This document shows, one piece after another, positions 23,449 to 35,506 of a DNA stretch of 64,000 nucleotides. Under the pieces are notes generated by a model. The model was not told where the DNA came from and did no database searches. It saw nothing but the letters and a program-made list of their open reading frames with translations. The number at the start of each line of letters is the position of its first letter. Positions within the stretch are counted from its first letter, which is position 1. A program made the position numbers and the translations under genes. Source of the stretch: Oscheius onirici (taxonomy: Eukaryota > Nematoda > Chromadorea > Rhabditida > Rhabditidae); the NCBI GenBank assembly GCA_932521025.1, contig OW051470.1:5814501-5878500 (forward strand), read 5' to 3'.

Positions 23449-24407
23449 ATGGTGGGCACTCGTAACATTGCTAGGCATAGCCGTAACTTCGACCTGGCTC
23501 CGGGAGTCGGCAGATTCTCCACTGCCAGACTTTATCTGAAGCGCAATGCTAAGGTCCCTCATACCAAGGCCTCCACCAGCGTAAGCTTATATTATTGTTT
23601 TCCATGGATGCCATTTTTTTCAGACTAAGCTTCCCAGAGAACTCCGCGAAGGAGCTAAATTCGGCCTCGGGCATCACAAGACTGCTCCTCTTCGCAAGTC
23701 TATCGTTCCCGGAACCGTTCTCATCGTTTTGGCCGGCCGCCATAAGGGAAAGCGCGTTGTCTTCCTAAAGCAGCTCGAGAAGTCTGGCCTTCTTCTTGTC
23801 ACCGGTAAGCAACCTTTGAAATCGTTATTATTTGATCCTTTTCAGGACCTCACAAATTGAACAACTTCCCCCTCAGAAGAATCGCTCAGGCTTTTGTTAT
23901 CGCCACCAAGACCAAGGTTGACGTTTCTGGTGTCAAGGTCCCTGAGCATATCAATGATGACTATTTCAAGAGGAAGACCGTGTCTACCAAGAAGGGAGGA
24001 GATATCTTCGCCGATGGAAAGGCTGAGTATAAGGTAACCAATTACTACCATTGTTTTCTTCATAGTGGAGACAGAGTTGCAGTCAAACTGCCATAGTTTG
24101 CTTGTGCTAAGCTCTCCAGAAAGTAAAAGTTGTGATTATGCGGGTTGAGCTTGGCTCTGACCTCCTTAGCCCCACCTCAAGCAAACACATTCTGTATATT
24201 AGCACAATTACGTATTGTAACTAGCTCATTCGCTTGTAATGGTATGTCTTGCAGGTGACCGAGCAGAGAAAGACTGACCAGAAGGCTGTTGATAGATCTA
24301 TTCTCGCTGCCATCAAGAAGGACAAGGACCACAAGGTACTTTTCGGTTATCTGGGATCCCGATTCGCCCTCGGAAAAGGACAGCACCCTCACAACCTTGT
24401 GTTCTAA
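23449..24407 (+). CDS. rpl-6: 60S ribosomal protein L6
   Basis: Large-subunit ribosomal protein eL6. Four exons (23449-23580, 23624-23804, 23846-24033, 24255-24407) total 654 nt, 217 residues plus stop, with exact phase at every join. Diagnostic stretches are [23 protein letters not shown] (split across text as [13 protein letters not shown] and [11 protein letters not shown]), [13 protein letters not shown] and a C-terminus [18 protein letters not shown]. Introns 1 and 2 are about 41-43 nt. Intron 3 is 221 nt and carries a candidate H/ACA snoRNA. The start is supported by TTTTCAG 7 nt upstream. Codon use is strongly biased, as expected for a ribosomal protein. The stop lies only 114 bp from the convergent myosin stop; ATTAAA near 24436 is the likely polyadenylation signal. 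Confidence 0.97.
24064..24190 (+). ncRNA. Candidate H/ACA snoRNA in rpl-6 intron 3
   Basis: Hairpin 1 is closed by TGGAGA (24066-24071) pairing with TCTCCA (24113-24118). AAAGTA (24120-24125) follows and fits the H box consensus ANANNA. A second stem-loop with TTGAG pairing CTCAA (to about 24180) follows, and an ACA triplet occurs just after (about 24185-24189). The total of about 125 nt is normal for the class, and ribosomal-protein introns are common snoRNA hosts. The guide pockets were not matched to rRNA. Confidence 0.4.
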
Positions 24408-24521
24408 TTTGTTGGTTGTTCATAAAACATTGTTATTAAATTTACGTCTTTAACTGATAGATATTTTACTACCACTTTAATACGGAAATTTGGCGAAGGT
24501 GACTTCGGACTCGTACAATTC

Positions 24522-27500
24522 TCAACAGACTAGGTTATGGGCTATCAAATCGATGTCGTTTCCATTCTTTTTGAAGACTGGCTGTTGGTTTGCCTCTGCT
24601 GGAAAAACGCGAATGATTTTTTGCTTGCCTCCAAGTGAACAGTGTAATACTGAACCAAGTTGTACCGTTGGTCGCCTCAACTTCAGCCTGAAAAGTGGTC
24701 ATGTGTTTCGTATCTTGCTTTTCGCTCACTGGTCGAACTGTGCCAAAAGAGTTCCAATCAGTTCTCCCAGACGGTCTTCATCTTTCACATTCTTCGTGCA
24801 CCCAAGGATGTCGTTGTCGCCTAGATGAAGGACTACAAGACCATTCGGTTCAGAACAAACGGAAACTCGAGAAATCTGGAGAAAGGTAAGTATTTTTTAT
24901 TTGTCTCACGTTCTGTAGCAGTACTGGTTCTTTCAGTGCTTTGAACTTCTTGGCATCCATTTTGACAACAAAACGGTCAGTTATTACAAGAACACGGAGA
25001 GCGGACTTGTTGAACTTGTTGAATTTCTAAAATATTCTATGATACGATTTCGATTCCCTTACATGAATATATGTACTGAACAGTACTTTCCCATACGGAT
25101 GAGCGGTTCTCAAAGTATTGAGACCATCTCTGTGAGCCAGATTGGAAGTGTCAGGTTCCAATTCCTCCTGCATTGAGAGATAGTCGCCCTTCCAGAATTG
25201 TGGATATCCCCATTCTCGCTTACCATTGAACACTTCGAAAGCAGCTAGTTTCTGAGGAAAAGCCTCTCTATAAATAAAATAAGTCCATAAGTAGGTGTAC
25301 TATTCTACAAACCTCAGATGTTGAGGCATTCGCGAAAGTATGACGCCTGCTCTCCAACGACCGTGAACTACCTTCAACTTCGAGACGAAAGGGGCCAAGA
25401 CGACCGGTGGAGCTGGCCAACGAAGACTCTTTCCGAGATCTTTCATGTTCCGAACTCCACGGAAGATTGTTATAACATTGAGAAGATAACTGCGCAGCTT
25501 GTAGCGACGGTAGGCACCCATGATGAGATAGACTGCTCGGATTTGCTGGTATCGACGACGAGTCTGATATCCTCGGATCATCTGAAGTGTTTTTTTGCAT
25601 TGAAAACTCTGAAGAGGATACCTTCTGGAGGAAGGTCACGACTTCTGGCAGTTTGGCACTTCTCAACTCTTCCAACTTGAAGACGGTTTGAGGACTTCTG
25701 ATAAAAATCTTTGTTCGTCCGGGAGAACAGTCTTCGACAAGTCGGCAATGTTTCAGAATGGACAGACAACTCTCTCTTGTACTACCTCCTCTTGGATTTG
25801 GCCATGTCGAGGGACACAACATCTTGTATCTGAACCGGATTAATCAGATTTCTTCTCTCTGTACTCAACCTGTTAACAAAGCGATTGTATGGCATACGAT
25901 GGGCAAAGCCGGCACGTCTGACTCGAACGTTCTCCAAAAGACCCAGATATCGGACCTGATGCTCGACTCTTTCCATATCGAATGCTGTACTGCTCTTTTC
26001 TTCGTTCGGTTTGATACAGCGAATGTAGTGAGGTTCTTTGCTGGCCAACTGAGCCACCAACTCGGCCATCGAGTTTTTGAAGAGGAATCCGGCTGTTGGA
26101 GGTCGGCGATTGACCAGGTCTGCCGACTTGGCTCCATCTGGGAACAGAGAACGCAGCAGAGGATTCTTGCTAGAAATTGTAATCAATAAGAGCTTTGCTG
26201 ATTGAACTGACCTATTGTAAAGAAGTCGTTTGAGGTCCTGGAAGAGGGTGTCACGATTCTTGTCCATGAACCCAATGACAGAATAGGTCACATCTCCGGC
26301 ATAGTGGGTGATTTTGAACTCTTCGAATCCAAGACTCTTGTCACTCTGTTTCAATCCTCGACTGATGTAGTGACGATGTCCTCCGAGTTTCTTGTCCATT
26401 TCACCCAGAAAAACTTTGTCAGTTATATTGCCAATGGAAGCACAGGCATCATCCAATGTGGCCAGTATTCCCGTCTTTGGAACTTCCACCAGGTCACAGA
26501 TAATCTTGTTGTTGAAATAGTCAATCTTCTGCCATTTGATTCCCTCTCGTTCGTATTCCTCTTGTTCCTGTTTCAGTACCAACTCGATGAACAGCTGTTG
26601 GAGTTTCTCATTACAGTAGTTTATACAAAGTTGTTCGAAACTGAAAGAGCGACATTATTGAGGTTATTAGTTTTACCTGTTAGTTCCGAAGATTTCAAAG
26701 CCATAAATGTCCAGCACACCAATTACGGTAGGCTTACTATAACGAGAGTTGGTTTCGACAGCTACTGCCTCATTCACTCTTTGAACAACCCAAGTGAAAA
26801 GACGCTCGTATATTGCCTGAAAAATATAGTTATTTATAAATTGCAGAGAACCTTGGCCAAAGCATCTCTGGTGAAAAGAGCCGAGTTGACGTCGTGTTGT
26901 TTCACTACCATATCTCCTCTAGCAGCTACAATCTGGGAACATAGAGCCTTTTGTAGTTCATCTGACGTGACCGAGAGACATTTGGCAGCCCAGCCGAGAA
27001 CATTCTTGTCTGTCGGATGGCACGATCCACTCGAATTGTCCGCGTCGACAAAGTTGATGTTTCCCAGCTGGAGAACAGCAGAAATGACTGACCAGAGACT
27101 GTCGATTGAATCAGAGGTGAAGCTAGAGATAGCCTTCAATGCTTGTTGGACTTCCTTGAAGTCTGCAGAGTCGTCAATGCTGACCACCTGAAAGTAGATT
27201 TAGTGAACACAAGAGACACTCTCACTCTGTCCGATTTTCCCTGACTTAGGTAGAAGTACTTGTTTACGTCTTTCTGCAGTCCAAGGCCTCTCAGTTTTCC
27301 ATCGTCCATTCCCTTGAGCAATTGATAAAAGACGTGGAAGTTTCTTTCTCCTTGTTGCTGTTTAACGACTCGACTCTTCAAATAAATTCAGCTTCTTTTT
27401 ACTAGCTCTTTTACCTTTTCTAGGAGATAGTTTTTGACATGTCCACCACACGGATCTCCCGCGTAATTGAAGTTGATCTGCATATACTTTCCAAAGCGAC

Positions 27501-28659
27501 TTGAGTTGTCATTTCTGGTCGTCTTTGCACAGCCGAGAGACTCTAGTATGCAGTTGCTTTTGAGCAAAATGTTCTTCACCCTGAAGAGCCGGTCAGTTTG
27601 TTGACCATTAGCGCCTTCAACAAGGCAAATAAAGACTGTCTATTTGGAAACTGAATCTCTCTTTGGGCACACTTGAAGCGCCAGCTGTCTCTGATGATCC
27701 TCAAGAGGATCAGGTGGCAGTTTCAGAACAATCCGAATTATTTAGGGAACGTCTTTCTGAATGACTGTTTCTCACGCGAAATTCCCTTTACCCTCCGGTC
27801 CAATCAAAGCCCGTTCCCCGCTAATGAGGATGTATATTTCATTTGTCCTCTCCCAGCCATATGGCATTCCCCAGAGGGAGGAAACAAGGACACAGTCTCT
27901 AACCTTTCGATTTCTTTCTGCTGCTGAACATTCGTAATAGCCGCCAAATATCGCATAATGATCTTGCTCGTCTCCGTCTTTCCAGCACCGGATTCACCTA
28001 GATGCTTATGTTTTTGGACAATCAGTATATTAACCGGAAATGACAATACAAGAGTCTCGTCCGAATCGCTTCATAGAGCGATAAGCAGAGTCAGCAATGG
28101 CAAAGGCATGAGGAGGACGCTCGTAGATTTCTCGACCCTGAATTTGCCGAATAAATTAACCGAGGAAGTTACTGAAACCTTGTATTTGTCAATGTGTTGT
28201 TTGTCGTAAATCGGAAGATTTCGATACGGATTGACAGCAATCAGTACTTCTCCGATGTAAGTGTAGATTCGACTCTTCGAATACCTTAACAAATCCAGCT
28301 GTACTCTCTTTCAACATATCCCGTAATTGGAGCTCCCTTACGAAACCCGACTCATGGCTCATTGAGTCATAAGATTACGAAAGTGTTCCCTCGCTTGGAA
28401 ACCTCGAAAATAGTCGACCAGTTTATGCAAATTCGTGCCTCGTGTGAGCCTGTTGAATGGTTTTACGGTCTCTTCCGTCCTCGCCTGCCTAATCCGTCTC
28501 CTGTCCAGCTGGCGCAGCTTCGCAACAAACCGCATAATCCACTGAAAAAAAGACCGACCTTAAGCGGAGGTTCGACACGATGGCTGGGAGGTCGATTGTG
28601 TGGAGGAGTACGAGATCTTCCACTCCGTATTCCTTCGGATCATGCTCCGCCGAAGCCAT
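24522..28659 (-). CDS. Class I unconventional myosin
   Basis: Single-headed actin motor that binds membranes through its tail. The N-terminus [19 protein letters not shown] leads into the motor: [24 protein letters not shown]-loop [13 protein letters not shown] (about 27.95-28.0 kb), switch [14 protein letters not shown] (about 27.4-27.55 kb), a [14 protein letters not shown]-like relay region near 26.7 kb, and an actin-binding region with RCIKPNE (near 26.0 kb). Next come two IQ-like motifs ([29 protein letters not shown]; 25.5-25.6 kb), then a TH1 lipid-binding tail ([33 protein letters not shown]) and a stop near 24522. No SH3 exon is seen, so this is a short-tailed form. TTTTCATTCAG lies about 20 nt before the ATG. 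It resembles the nematode hum-1/hum-5 group; I cannot assign the orthologue. Confidence 0.9.
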
Positions 28660-30477
28660 GACCGTCGAAGACTGTTGCACTGAATGAAAACAATAAAAGC
28701 AAATTATCGGAAATGAGAGAATATTGCAGTTTCGTGTGACAATAGAGTTTTTGTTTGGAGAAGATAAGTCAAGTCTTATCAATCGAGTAAGAATAAAGAA
28801 AAGACAAAATGAGGCAAGCTGATCAAATGAGTGAGATTCATTGAGGGGCAATTCCAGAAATGAAAAAAAACATAAAATGAATAAATTGATTTCTGTCGTG
28901 AAGACTTATAAGTGTTGATACAGCTGAACGAATGGCGGTAAGAGTCTGGTGGAAACTCTGACTGTCCTTGTGGCCGTTTTGTGTCGGAAAAGCATCTCTG
29001 ATAGCGGAAGATAAGCTGAAGCGTGGCACGCAAAGAGTACTAGAGAGGACAGGTGGACCATCTGGCGAGGAAAGAAATCGGAGAAAAAGCGAGACAAAGA
29101 AGACAATTAGTCAAGGATGAGTCAAGTAGGAACGGAGGAGAAAGTCGAATAGTACAGATATTCCGGGTAAAAGGGAGCAACTCAAAGAAGAAAAGGGACC
29201 GATCGGCTGTCAACCCATTGTGAATCAGACGGCAAACAATTCCCGATAAGGGAGACTGCAGGAGGAGGAGGGGCTGGCAGCAATTGAGGATATTCAAATG
29301 CCTGAAACCAGTCGCAACTTTTACGGGGAGGTCTATTAGACTTTTTCACTTCCCCGCCATCGAGACATTTATTGCCTTCGAGAGGAAAAAGAGCTGTCAC
29401 AATGACTTATTCATGAGGTGAAGAAGAAATGGATTGAGATTTGACACTTTTATTGTCCGAAAGTAATGTTTTTAGCCTGATAGAGACGATCGTCAAAACA
29501 GTCATGCACAACGTCTGAAACCAACGTCAAAAACATCGGTGAGTAAAGCTGCTAGAATGAAATGACTAGCAGAGCGAATCAAGCACTATGTTGCGAGAGA
29601 AGGCATGTGTCCACTCAGTCTTTGCAAAACCAGCGAGAAAACAAATAGTGTATTGCACCGAGTTTGGCAATGGACTGCTGCAGTTTCAGACTGACTGTGA
29701 CAGAAAAATGAGCAATCGGAGCATAGAAAATTGAGCCAGCTGGATTCCCGATTCAGTGGTCGATAACCATCTGCTCTGAAAACGAGGGGTACCGTTGAAA
29801 ACCTAGGTCACGTCCCTCACGTCCTTTGGGTGTTTCCTGGCAAAGAACACCTTCTAAGGACGTACAGTTTAGTGTTCAAATGACGTCATGTTCCGTAAGA
29901 TCAAGCTCGGCATACCGTCACACTAATTGCCCCGAGAAACTTCTCGCGTACTCAACCTACTCAACAAAGTAGCTGTGCTGTTTGTCGGCTGAGATCCCGC
30001 GATTAAAAATCGGTGAAGAAGCTCTTTCTTCTGTTTGATCAGTTCCTCTGTTTAATTGACACCTAAACCGGCCATGTTGAGTGTACTTCTACAGATCTAT
30101 TTGCTCGTGTGTTGTGTTTGGAAAACCCATGATTCAGCGATGAATTCCGGGTACTTAAAAGAGTTTTGGCACGAGAGTATTTTTTAAATACACAATATCG
30201 CGGAAACTGGGCGCCGTTTTGACTTGGTTTCTTCTATTCTCGGAACAGCCAAAATTTCATTTTAGTTTTATGCAGACAGAAATTTTTTCATCTTTTCTGA
30301 TCAAATAGAATGCGTGACCGTTTGCAGATTAGGTGTCTGGCCCGGGCCGGCCCGGATGGGCTCGGTCCACAGACTTGGCCGTCGGACCGGGATCGGACCA
30401 AAAATTAAGCTGACCATATTATAGTGCATGTTAGAACTATACGTATGGAAGGAAAACAGCATGCACTCGGCCCAGGG
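28660..30477. other. Intergenic region, no recognised gene
   Basis: About 1.8 kb upstream of the myosin start. Open frames on the minus strand at 28.8-29.4 kb lack domains and overlap one another in different frames. A GC-rich repeated stretch (GGCCCGGGCCGGCCCGG) starts near 30.34 kb. Confidence 0.5.
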
Positions 30478-30751
30478 TTGGGAACGGGCCGGGCCCGTCT
30501 ACACCCGACGTTCCAGACAGCTGTGGAAAGGGGTGGGGCCAAAAATAAAGGTACTCATATTATAACGATTTTTTTAGTATGTTTTAGTTCTAAGTAAGGA
30601 TTGCATAATAGAGTATAAAATTATGTCTTTTTTTCACAATTTTAACACTAAAAACTAAAAAAATACTCATGTTTTCCCAATTTTTTCCTTCGGGCCCGTT
30701 CCGGGCCCGAGATTTCAAGCCCGAGTTTGGAGCCCGAGCCCGGCCCGTTCC
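30478..30751. repeat. GC-rich inverted repeat beside the retrotransposon fragment
   Basis: GGTTGGGAACGGGCCGGGC at about 30486 is matched in reverse by GCCCGGCCCGTTCCCAACC ending near 30751. The AT-rich interior is flanked by further CCCGAG/CGGGCCC words. A related unit with GGACCAAAAATTAAG and CATATTATA lies just to the left (30340-30450). Confidence 0.65.
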
Positions 30752-31325
30752 CAACCTGCAGCTGACGACCCTTGGACACGCAGATGATCTCGTACTCTAC
30801 CCAGAAGCCACCCAAGAACGAATGATGATCAAGCTGACGAACGAAATGAACACGGTTGGACTGGAAATTAATGTGAAAAAGACTGTACTCATGTCCAACA
30901 TAGTAAACAAGGCTCCGCTAAACATCAATGGAGTGAAAATAGACTTTGTGGACAGTTTCGTCTTCTTGGGAGCAAAAATATCCATCCCACTCTGCGATTC
31001 GGAAGAGGTCAAGAGGAGAATGGGACAAGGGTACGGGGCCTTCAAATAGATATCCAATCTGCTGACCTGCGGACACATTCCTATGGCGAAGAGGATGACG
31101 CTGTTTGAACGCTACGTTACTCCCTTTATGCAGCTGAGACCTGGACTTTGAAAGAAGCGGACAAGCAGTACATTGAAGTATGTCAAAGACGAATGGAGAG
31201 ACGGATGATCCGTATCACTATTCTAGACAGATGGCCAAACAATAGAGTACGAGACCGGACGAAGCTTTGGGATTGGAGAAAGAAAATACTCTGGCTGGAG
31301 CTCAAACGCTTTTCGGCTATCGATA
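30752..31325 (+). mobile_element. Non-LTR retrotransposon fragment, 3' part of reverse transcriptase
   Basis: The plus strand encodes the second half of a LINE-type reverse transcriptase. It includes a catalytic-box relative LGHADDLVLYPEA (the ADD signature), GLEINVKKTVLMSN and FVFLGAKIS, followed by the distal region MAKRMTLFERYVTP and, in another frame, YAAETWTLKEADKQY and RRMERRMIRITILDRWPN. There is an in-frame stop at 31047-31049 and a frameshift near 31120, so the copy is dead. Wording resembles RTE/CR1-type nematode LINEs, but the clade was not established. Confidence 0.8.
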
Positions 31326-32100
31326 AAGCACAAATAGAGACGAATGTTGTGTTCATAGCATTTTTCGACGATCTGTTTCACACAGTGCGTATTGTCAGCC
31401 ACCGAATATCCTTTTTTGTAATCAGACTGCCATTCGTCGTCAGACTCAGCAAGTGGTCCAGACATCCGAGACAGCAGAGTTGTAGACATGAATTTCCAAC
31501 AGCACTGTAGGAGAGTTATTTGTCCGAAGTTGGCGGGATTATTTCCATCACCGAATTTGTGAAGCAGTTTGACCAGTCCTTCCGTCAGTTGTGGCGGTAT
31601 CGGATCTCCGTTAAGCAGAAAATTCAGCATATCTTTGATCAAAGGGGCAGCCAAGTGTCGGGCATGAAACAAGAGATCAGGAGATATAGTAATCCTGGGC
31701 TTCCGCTTCTCTTCATAGACAGGATCGCTGCATTTACTTTATCGACTTCAAGAACGGAGCTATCGGGTCAGGATCCTCTCGGATAGTTATCACGTCGTCG
31801 TAGTCTTTTTCGTACAGATTTGTGAAGAAGTCCTTAACTGCAGACTCTGTGATTCCTTGAGAATAAAATCCCTGAGCATCGTGAATCATCATCCGTTTTG
31901 AAGTAATACGGCTTTGTCTTTCGGCTTTCTTCACTGACCTTCCTTTCATCACAGCGTTGCGGAGAATAGTGTCTTTCCGTAACATCAGATCGTCCTGAAG
32001 GCTTCTTCGTACCTGAAGTATTGCCAACCGTGAGTGATATCTCGAATTCGGACTCGTCAAAGCTCTGCAGTGGGCTGACCAAGGTCACTACGACGATGAG
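31326..32100 (-). mobile_element. Non-LTR retrotransposon fragment, 5' part of reverse transcriptase, inverted
   Basis: The minus strand encodes the linker and first half of a similar reverse transcriptase: HDAQGFYSQGITESAVKDFF, then LLNGDPIPPQLTEGLVKLLHK, WKFMSTTLLSRM, QSDYKKGYSVADNTHCVKQI and LCFIDSRKAFE. It is broken by stops near 31.67-31.75 kb. It abuts the plus-strand 3' part tail to tail at about 31325, and the central RT segment between DSRKAF and the ADD box is missing. The endonuclease domain is not seen. Confidence 0.75.
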
Positions 32101-33331
32101 AGCTGTCTAAAGTTTAAAATTAACTTATTCTCGAATAAAAAGAACCTGTTGGCCGACTTTGTGAAGGATCTTGACCAAGACATTGCCGCGTTCCGAGCTG
32201 ATTACAAACTTCCCCGTCCAATTCCACCTAACGGTCAAATTTGATTAAAAAAAAGGGAATTTCTTATACAGGATTGTAGCTGGGTGGAGCAATTGTGGAC
32301 ATGATCTGTTCTTCTCTTCCAAGCACTTGAATGAAGACCGACGGGGCCGTCCAGCGGCCGTTTCTGTCTTGTACTTGGGGCAAATTTCTCGCGAAATGGA
32401 CTGTCAGCTCGAGTTGAAGAGCTCCGGCGTGTCGTCTGGACGAGGGAGGTCTTGGATTGAAGTTGTTGTGTCCTGCGATTTTTCACGGGATTCAAGGGCA
32501 ACACGGGTCAACACGGGGACATAAACAGATTCCATGGACTCATATTCAGCTGCCATAGAACTTGGAGATTTTGCATGGGACATAAACAGCTTCCATGGCC
32601 TCAGCGCCGCTTGCGCCAGGGCGGCGACAGCCGTCGTATACGGCTGGTCTCTCTACTACTAAAGCGCAATGGTGTCTGTGGTAGACTGTTTATTTGTGTT
32701 TGTCCATGGCCACGAACAAGTCAGGACAAGTTAGCTTTTCTTAGGATTAGATTGTTAGTTTTGAACTTAGAGTGGGGAGAGAAATCTAATGCTTGGACAA
32801 CATTATTCGCACTTTTGAGCGCCGCAGGCGCCAGGGCGGCGACAGCCGTCGTAGACGGCTGGTATGCTTCAGCGCGGCGGGACGGTGTCTGTTAGGAGAC
32901 TCCATTGCGTTGGGGTGGGGGAGCGCCAGGGAGGGAAGGATCACAGCAGGGGGACATGTTCGTTTACGGAACCTTCGGCACTGCAGGGACGAGGAGCACT
33001 CAATGGACCTGTCGGTCAGCGTGTGACCTACCCAAGGAGGGCTACAAAGTCAAGGCCGGGCAACTACAGCTACAGGTACAGTGCGAGAGAAAAAAAAAGT
33101 GGAGCAAGAGACAAGTAAGACGACAAGAAAGTGGAGAAAGAAACAAGAAAGACGAGTAGGATGGCAACAAACACTTGTAGATGAGATGTCCAGTTGTGGT
33201 GGATCAGACTCCAGAGTCGACGTGGCCGATGACGACGATGTTGATGTGGGTCTTATCCTTTCCCATGTTGGAAGCGTTGGAGCGACGAGAAGATTGGAAA
33301 ATTTTTAAATTAGGTTTACGTTTCTTTACTG
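32101..33331. other. Repeat-containing intergenic region
   Basis: No recognised gene. It contains two direct copies of a CGCCAGGGCGGCGACAGCCG block (about 32.60 and 32.82 kb). A short plus-strand frame at about 32145-32244 (starts NLLADFVKDLDQDIAAFR, ends in a stop) follows an acceptor-like TAAAAAG and might be a relic exon; no partner exons were found. Confidence 0.4.
32603..32905. repeat. Direct repeat pair, ~75 bp copies
   Basis: GAGCGCCGC...GCGCCAGGGCGGCGACAGCC, then GTCGTA(T/G)ACGGCTGGT and a downstream ATGGTGTCTGT/ACGGTGTCTGT, occurs at about 32603-32680 and again at about 32818-32895 in the same orientation. The left copy lacks a few bases. Origin unknown. Confidence 0.65.
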
Positions 33332-34533
33332 ACAAGGGAAGTTTGTCAGGTCAACTCGGAGTTTGAAGTCGAGTGTAGTGTCATTCAATAGCCCATGGCA
33401 AGTAGATTCCGGGGTATATCTCCAAATTTGCGGAATACCTCCCTAGACCGAGTTATGGACGATTTAAAATCGGTAACACCCGTACCGTGAAACATACCGC
33501 GCGGGATCGGAATTAGAAAACATGGCAGCGTGGCCCAATGGTGTGTGGTCCGGACCAGGCTTGTTGATTCTGGGTTGTTGCGCTGCGCCGCGGTCTAATT
33601 TTGGATGTAAACCATATCAAAAGGTACTTTCCTGCCTCTAGAAGACTTTTGGAGAAATTTTTTTTTCGACCCTAATTCCGACTCTGTGATCACTTGATCA
33701 TCAAAAAATTTCAAAATCAGAAAGTGATGTTCAATTGGTTTCGATAACTTCTGAAACACTGAAAAAAATATATTGAAGTGAGAGAGACAGATTTTGTTAG
33801 AAATGGTGATTGATGTTGTGGTCTCTGATCGGATTCTGTGGTTCAAGTTTCAAGTTTATTCGCTGTATCAAGTCTATATTCGACAAGAGCGGCTCTTCGG
33901 ACAGACCATGGCGGTGCTGTAAATTCCTCGGAGAGTTAGTTAGATTCTGTGGTTAGCCCCTATCAAACAAACTTTATAAAATAAATTGTATACCCATCTA
34001 GAAGCTCATACTTATCGAATTTGTCTCTCTCACTTTACTATAAGTGTTTCAGAAGTTACCTAAACCAATTGGACATCACTTTCTGATTTTGAAAATTTTT
34101 GATGATCAAGTGATCACAGAGTCGAAATTAGGGTCAAAAAAAATTTTTCTCCAAAAGTCTCCTAGAGGCAGGAAAGTACCTTTTGATATGGTTTACATCC
34201 AAAATTATCTATTATAATCCGAAAAGTGAAGACATCAGAAGAATCAGAAAGTAAAAAACAAAAACGAAAGATGAAAAATGGTATCGAACCCTTGACCAAA
34301 TGATTATCAGTCCGGACCACACACCATCGGGCCACGCTGCCATGTTTTCTGATTCCGATCCCGCGCGATATGTTTCACGGTATGGGTGTTACCGATTTTA
34401 AATCGTCCATAACTCGGTCTAGGGAGGTATTCCGCAAATTTGGAGATATACCCCGGAATCTACTTGCCATGGGCCATTGAATGACACTACACTCGACTTC
34501 AAACTCCGAGTTGACCTGACAAACTTCCCTTGT
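33332..34533. mobile_element. 1.2-kb foldback element with tRNA-like segments
   Basis: Termini ACAAGGGAAGTTTGTCAGG and CCTGACAAACTTCCCTTGT are reverse complements, and both arms match over more than 450 bp. The pairing is broken by two differences. The left arm carries an AGGCTTGTTGATT...GCTGCGCCGC stub (about 33554-33592) in place of ~110 bp. The centre (about 33845-33960) holds unpaired sequence. No coding capacity. Target duplications are not clear. The right flank is a half copy of the 9.2-kb hairpin family. Confidence 0.85.
34265..34345 (-). repeat. tRNA-like segment in right arm of 33.3-34.5 kb element
   Basis: On the minus strand, box A-like TGGCCCGATGG is followed 44 nt later by box B-like GGTTCGATACC, the tRNA spacing, then T5-T6 runs. 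A CTGATAA loop sits at the anticodon position, but stems are poor. The left-arm partner near 33.52 kb keeps the box A half only. Confidence 0.55.
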
Positions 34534-34846
34534 GAGTACCTATCCTATGTTTGCATGTTTTAAGGGTCTCCCGGGGAACATAAATTACGGTCGTGCTCTC
34601 TTTTTTTGAACAAACCATAATCGGGTTATTGTGACACCATTTTTCTTGAACAATTGGAGGAATTTTTGCACATTGATAATTCTTTTTGTCTTCGAAACAA
34701 ACCGACTTCTTAAATAGCGATGTTTTACTTTCTGTGGTAAACATGCTCCATCTGAAATCCGCCAAGAGTTATTTTTCGAATAGCCGTTTGTCTGATATGC
34801 CTTCTTCCTGAATCGCGGTAAAAATGTAATTTTTTATTTTCAGAGA
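34534..34846. other. Short intergenic region upstream of mis-12
   Basis: The first ~90 bp is a degenerate half of the 9.2-kb hairpin family (CTATCCTATGTTTGCATG...GAACAAACCATA). The remainder is presumed promoter sequence. TTTTATTTTCAG lies just before the mis-12 start. Confidence 0.55.
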
Positions 34847-35506
34847 ATGGCCGAGGAATATGGATATGAGCTCTTGTCTAATGAGTTCGACGCCATGCAT
34901 TTCGGATTCACCCCTCGCGGATTTACTGACCAAGGTACGGCTTTATTCTAAACATGAGGTTTCGTTTTTCAGTATACAACTGTGCCGCCGACGCCTGGAT
35001 CGAAGTTGTCCAAGAAAAATTGCTAAAAGAACCACTGTTCAGTCTTGCTGTAAAAGACAAAAAGTTTCGCGAAAGTTTGTTAGACATGCTCTTCACTACC
35101 GGCGGTAATGCATTCGGAAAATTTATGACAGAATTCACAGTTAGTTTATTATTTTTTTTTTACAATTTACATCTTTAGCGATACACATCGCACTATATCT
35201 TCCGCATCCCGGAATCGGTCACATTACCTGTACATCGCGATGTTCACCGTCTCGTTTCGAGCGAAATGAATGAAGGAGTACCATATAGTTTATCGAAGGA
35301 GACGAAAAAGATTCGCGTCAAAGAAAACGATATTGAAGTTGTAAGCCTTTCTCTTGAAAATGTTCACAAAAACATTTCAGAAGAAACTGGCAGTTGCAGA
35401 AGTGAGGAATCGTATCAATGACGCCGACGAAGCTATCAAACAAATGAAGAGGATGTTGGAAATTCTTAAGCAAAAAGAAACGCCTGAACATATAGAAGAG
35501 GTCTGA
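34847..35506 (+). CDS. mis-12: Kinetochore protein Mis12 homologue
   Basis: Subunit of the Mis12/MIND part of the KMN network, which links centromeric chromatin to microtubule-binding proteins. Four exons (34847-34934, 34973-35139, 35179-35340, 35381-35506) add to exactly 543 nt, 180 residues. The N-terminus holds the family signature FDAMHFGFTPRGFTDQVYN (Mis12 proteins share a HFGFTP-type box followed by a helical pair). YIFRIPESVTLP follows, and the C-terminal third is a predicted coiled coil (VAEVRNRINDADEAIKQMKRM). It is slightly shorter than vertebrate Mis12. TTTTCAG is 4 nt before the ATG. AATAAA lies at 35577-35582, about 70 nt past the stop. Assignment rests on the N-terminal box and overall layout. 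Confidence 0.8.

Noticed and set aside
30752-32100. Twin-priming inversion of a single LINE
   Set aside because: The inverted 5' part adjoins the 3' end of the plus-strand part rather than its 5' side, which is the wrong arrangement.
32145-32244. Possible exon NLLADFVKDLDQDIAAFR...
   Set aside because: Isolated 33-codon frame in a repeat zone; no neighbouring exon could be joined. Left as a note in the region entry.
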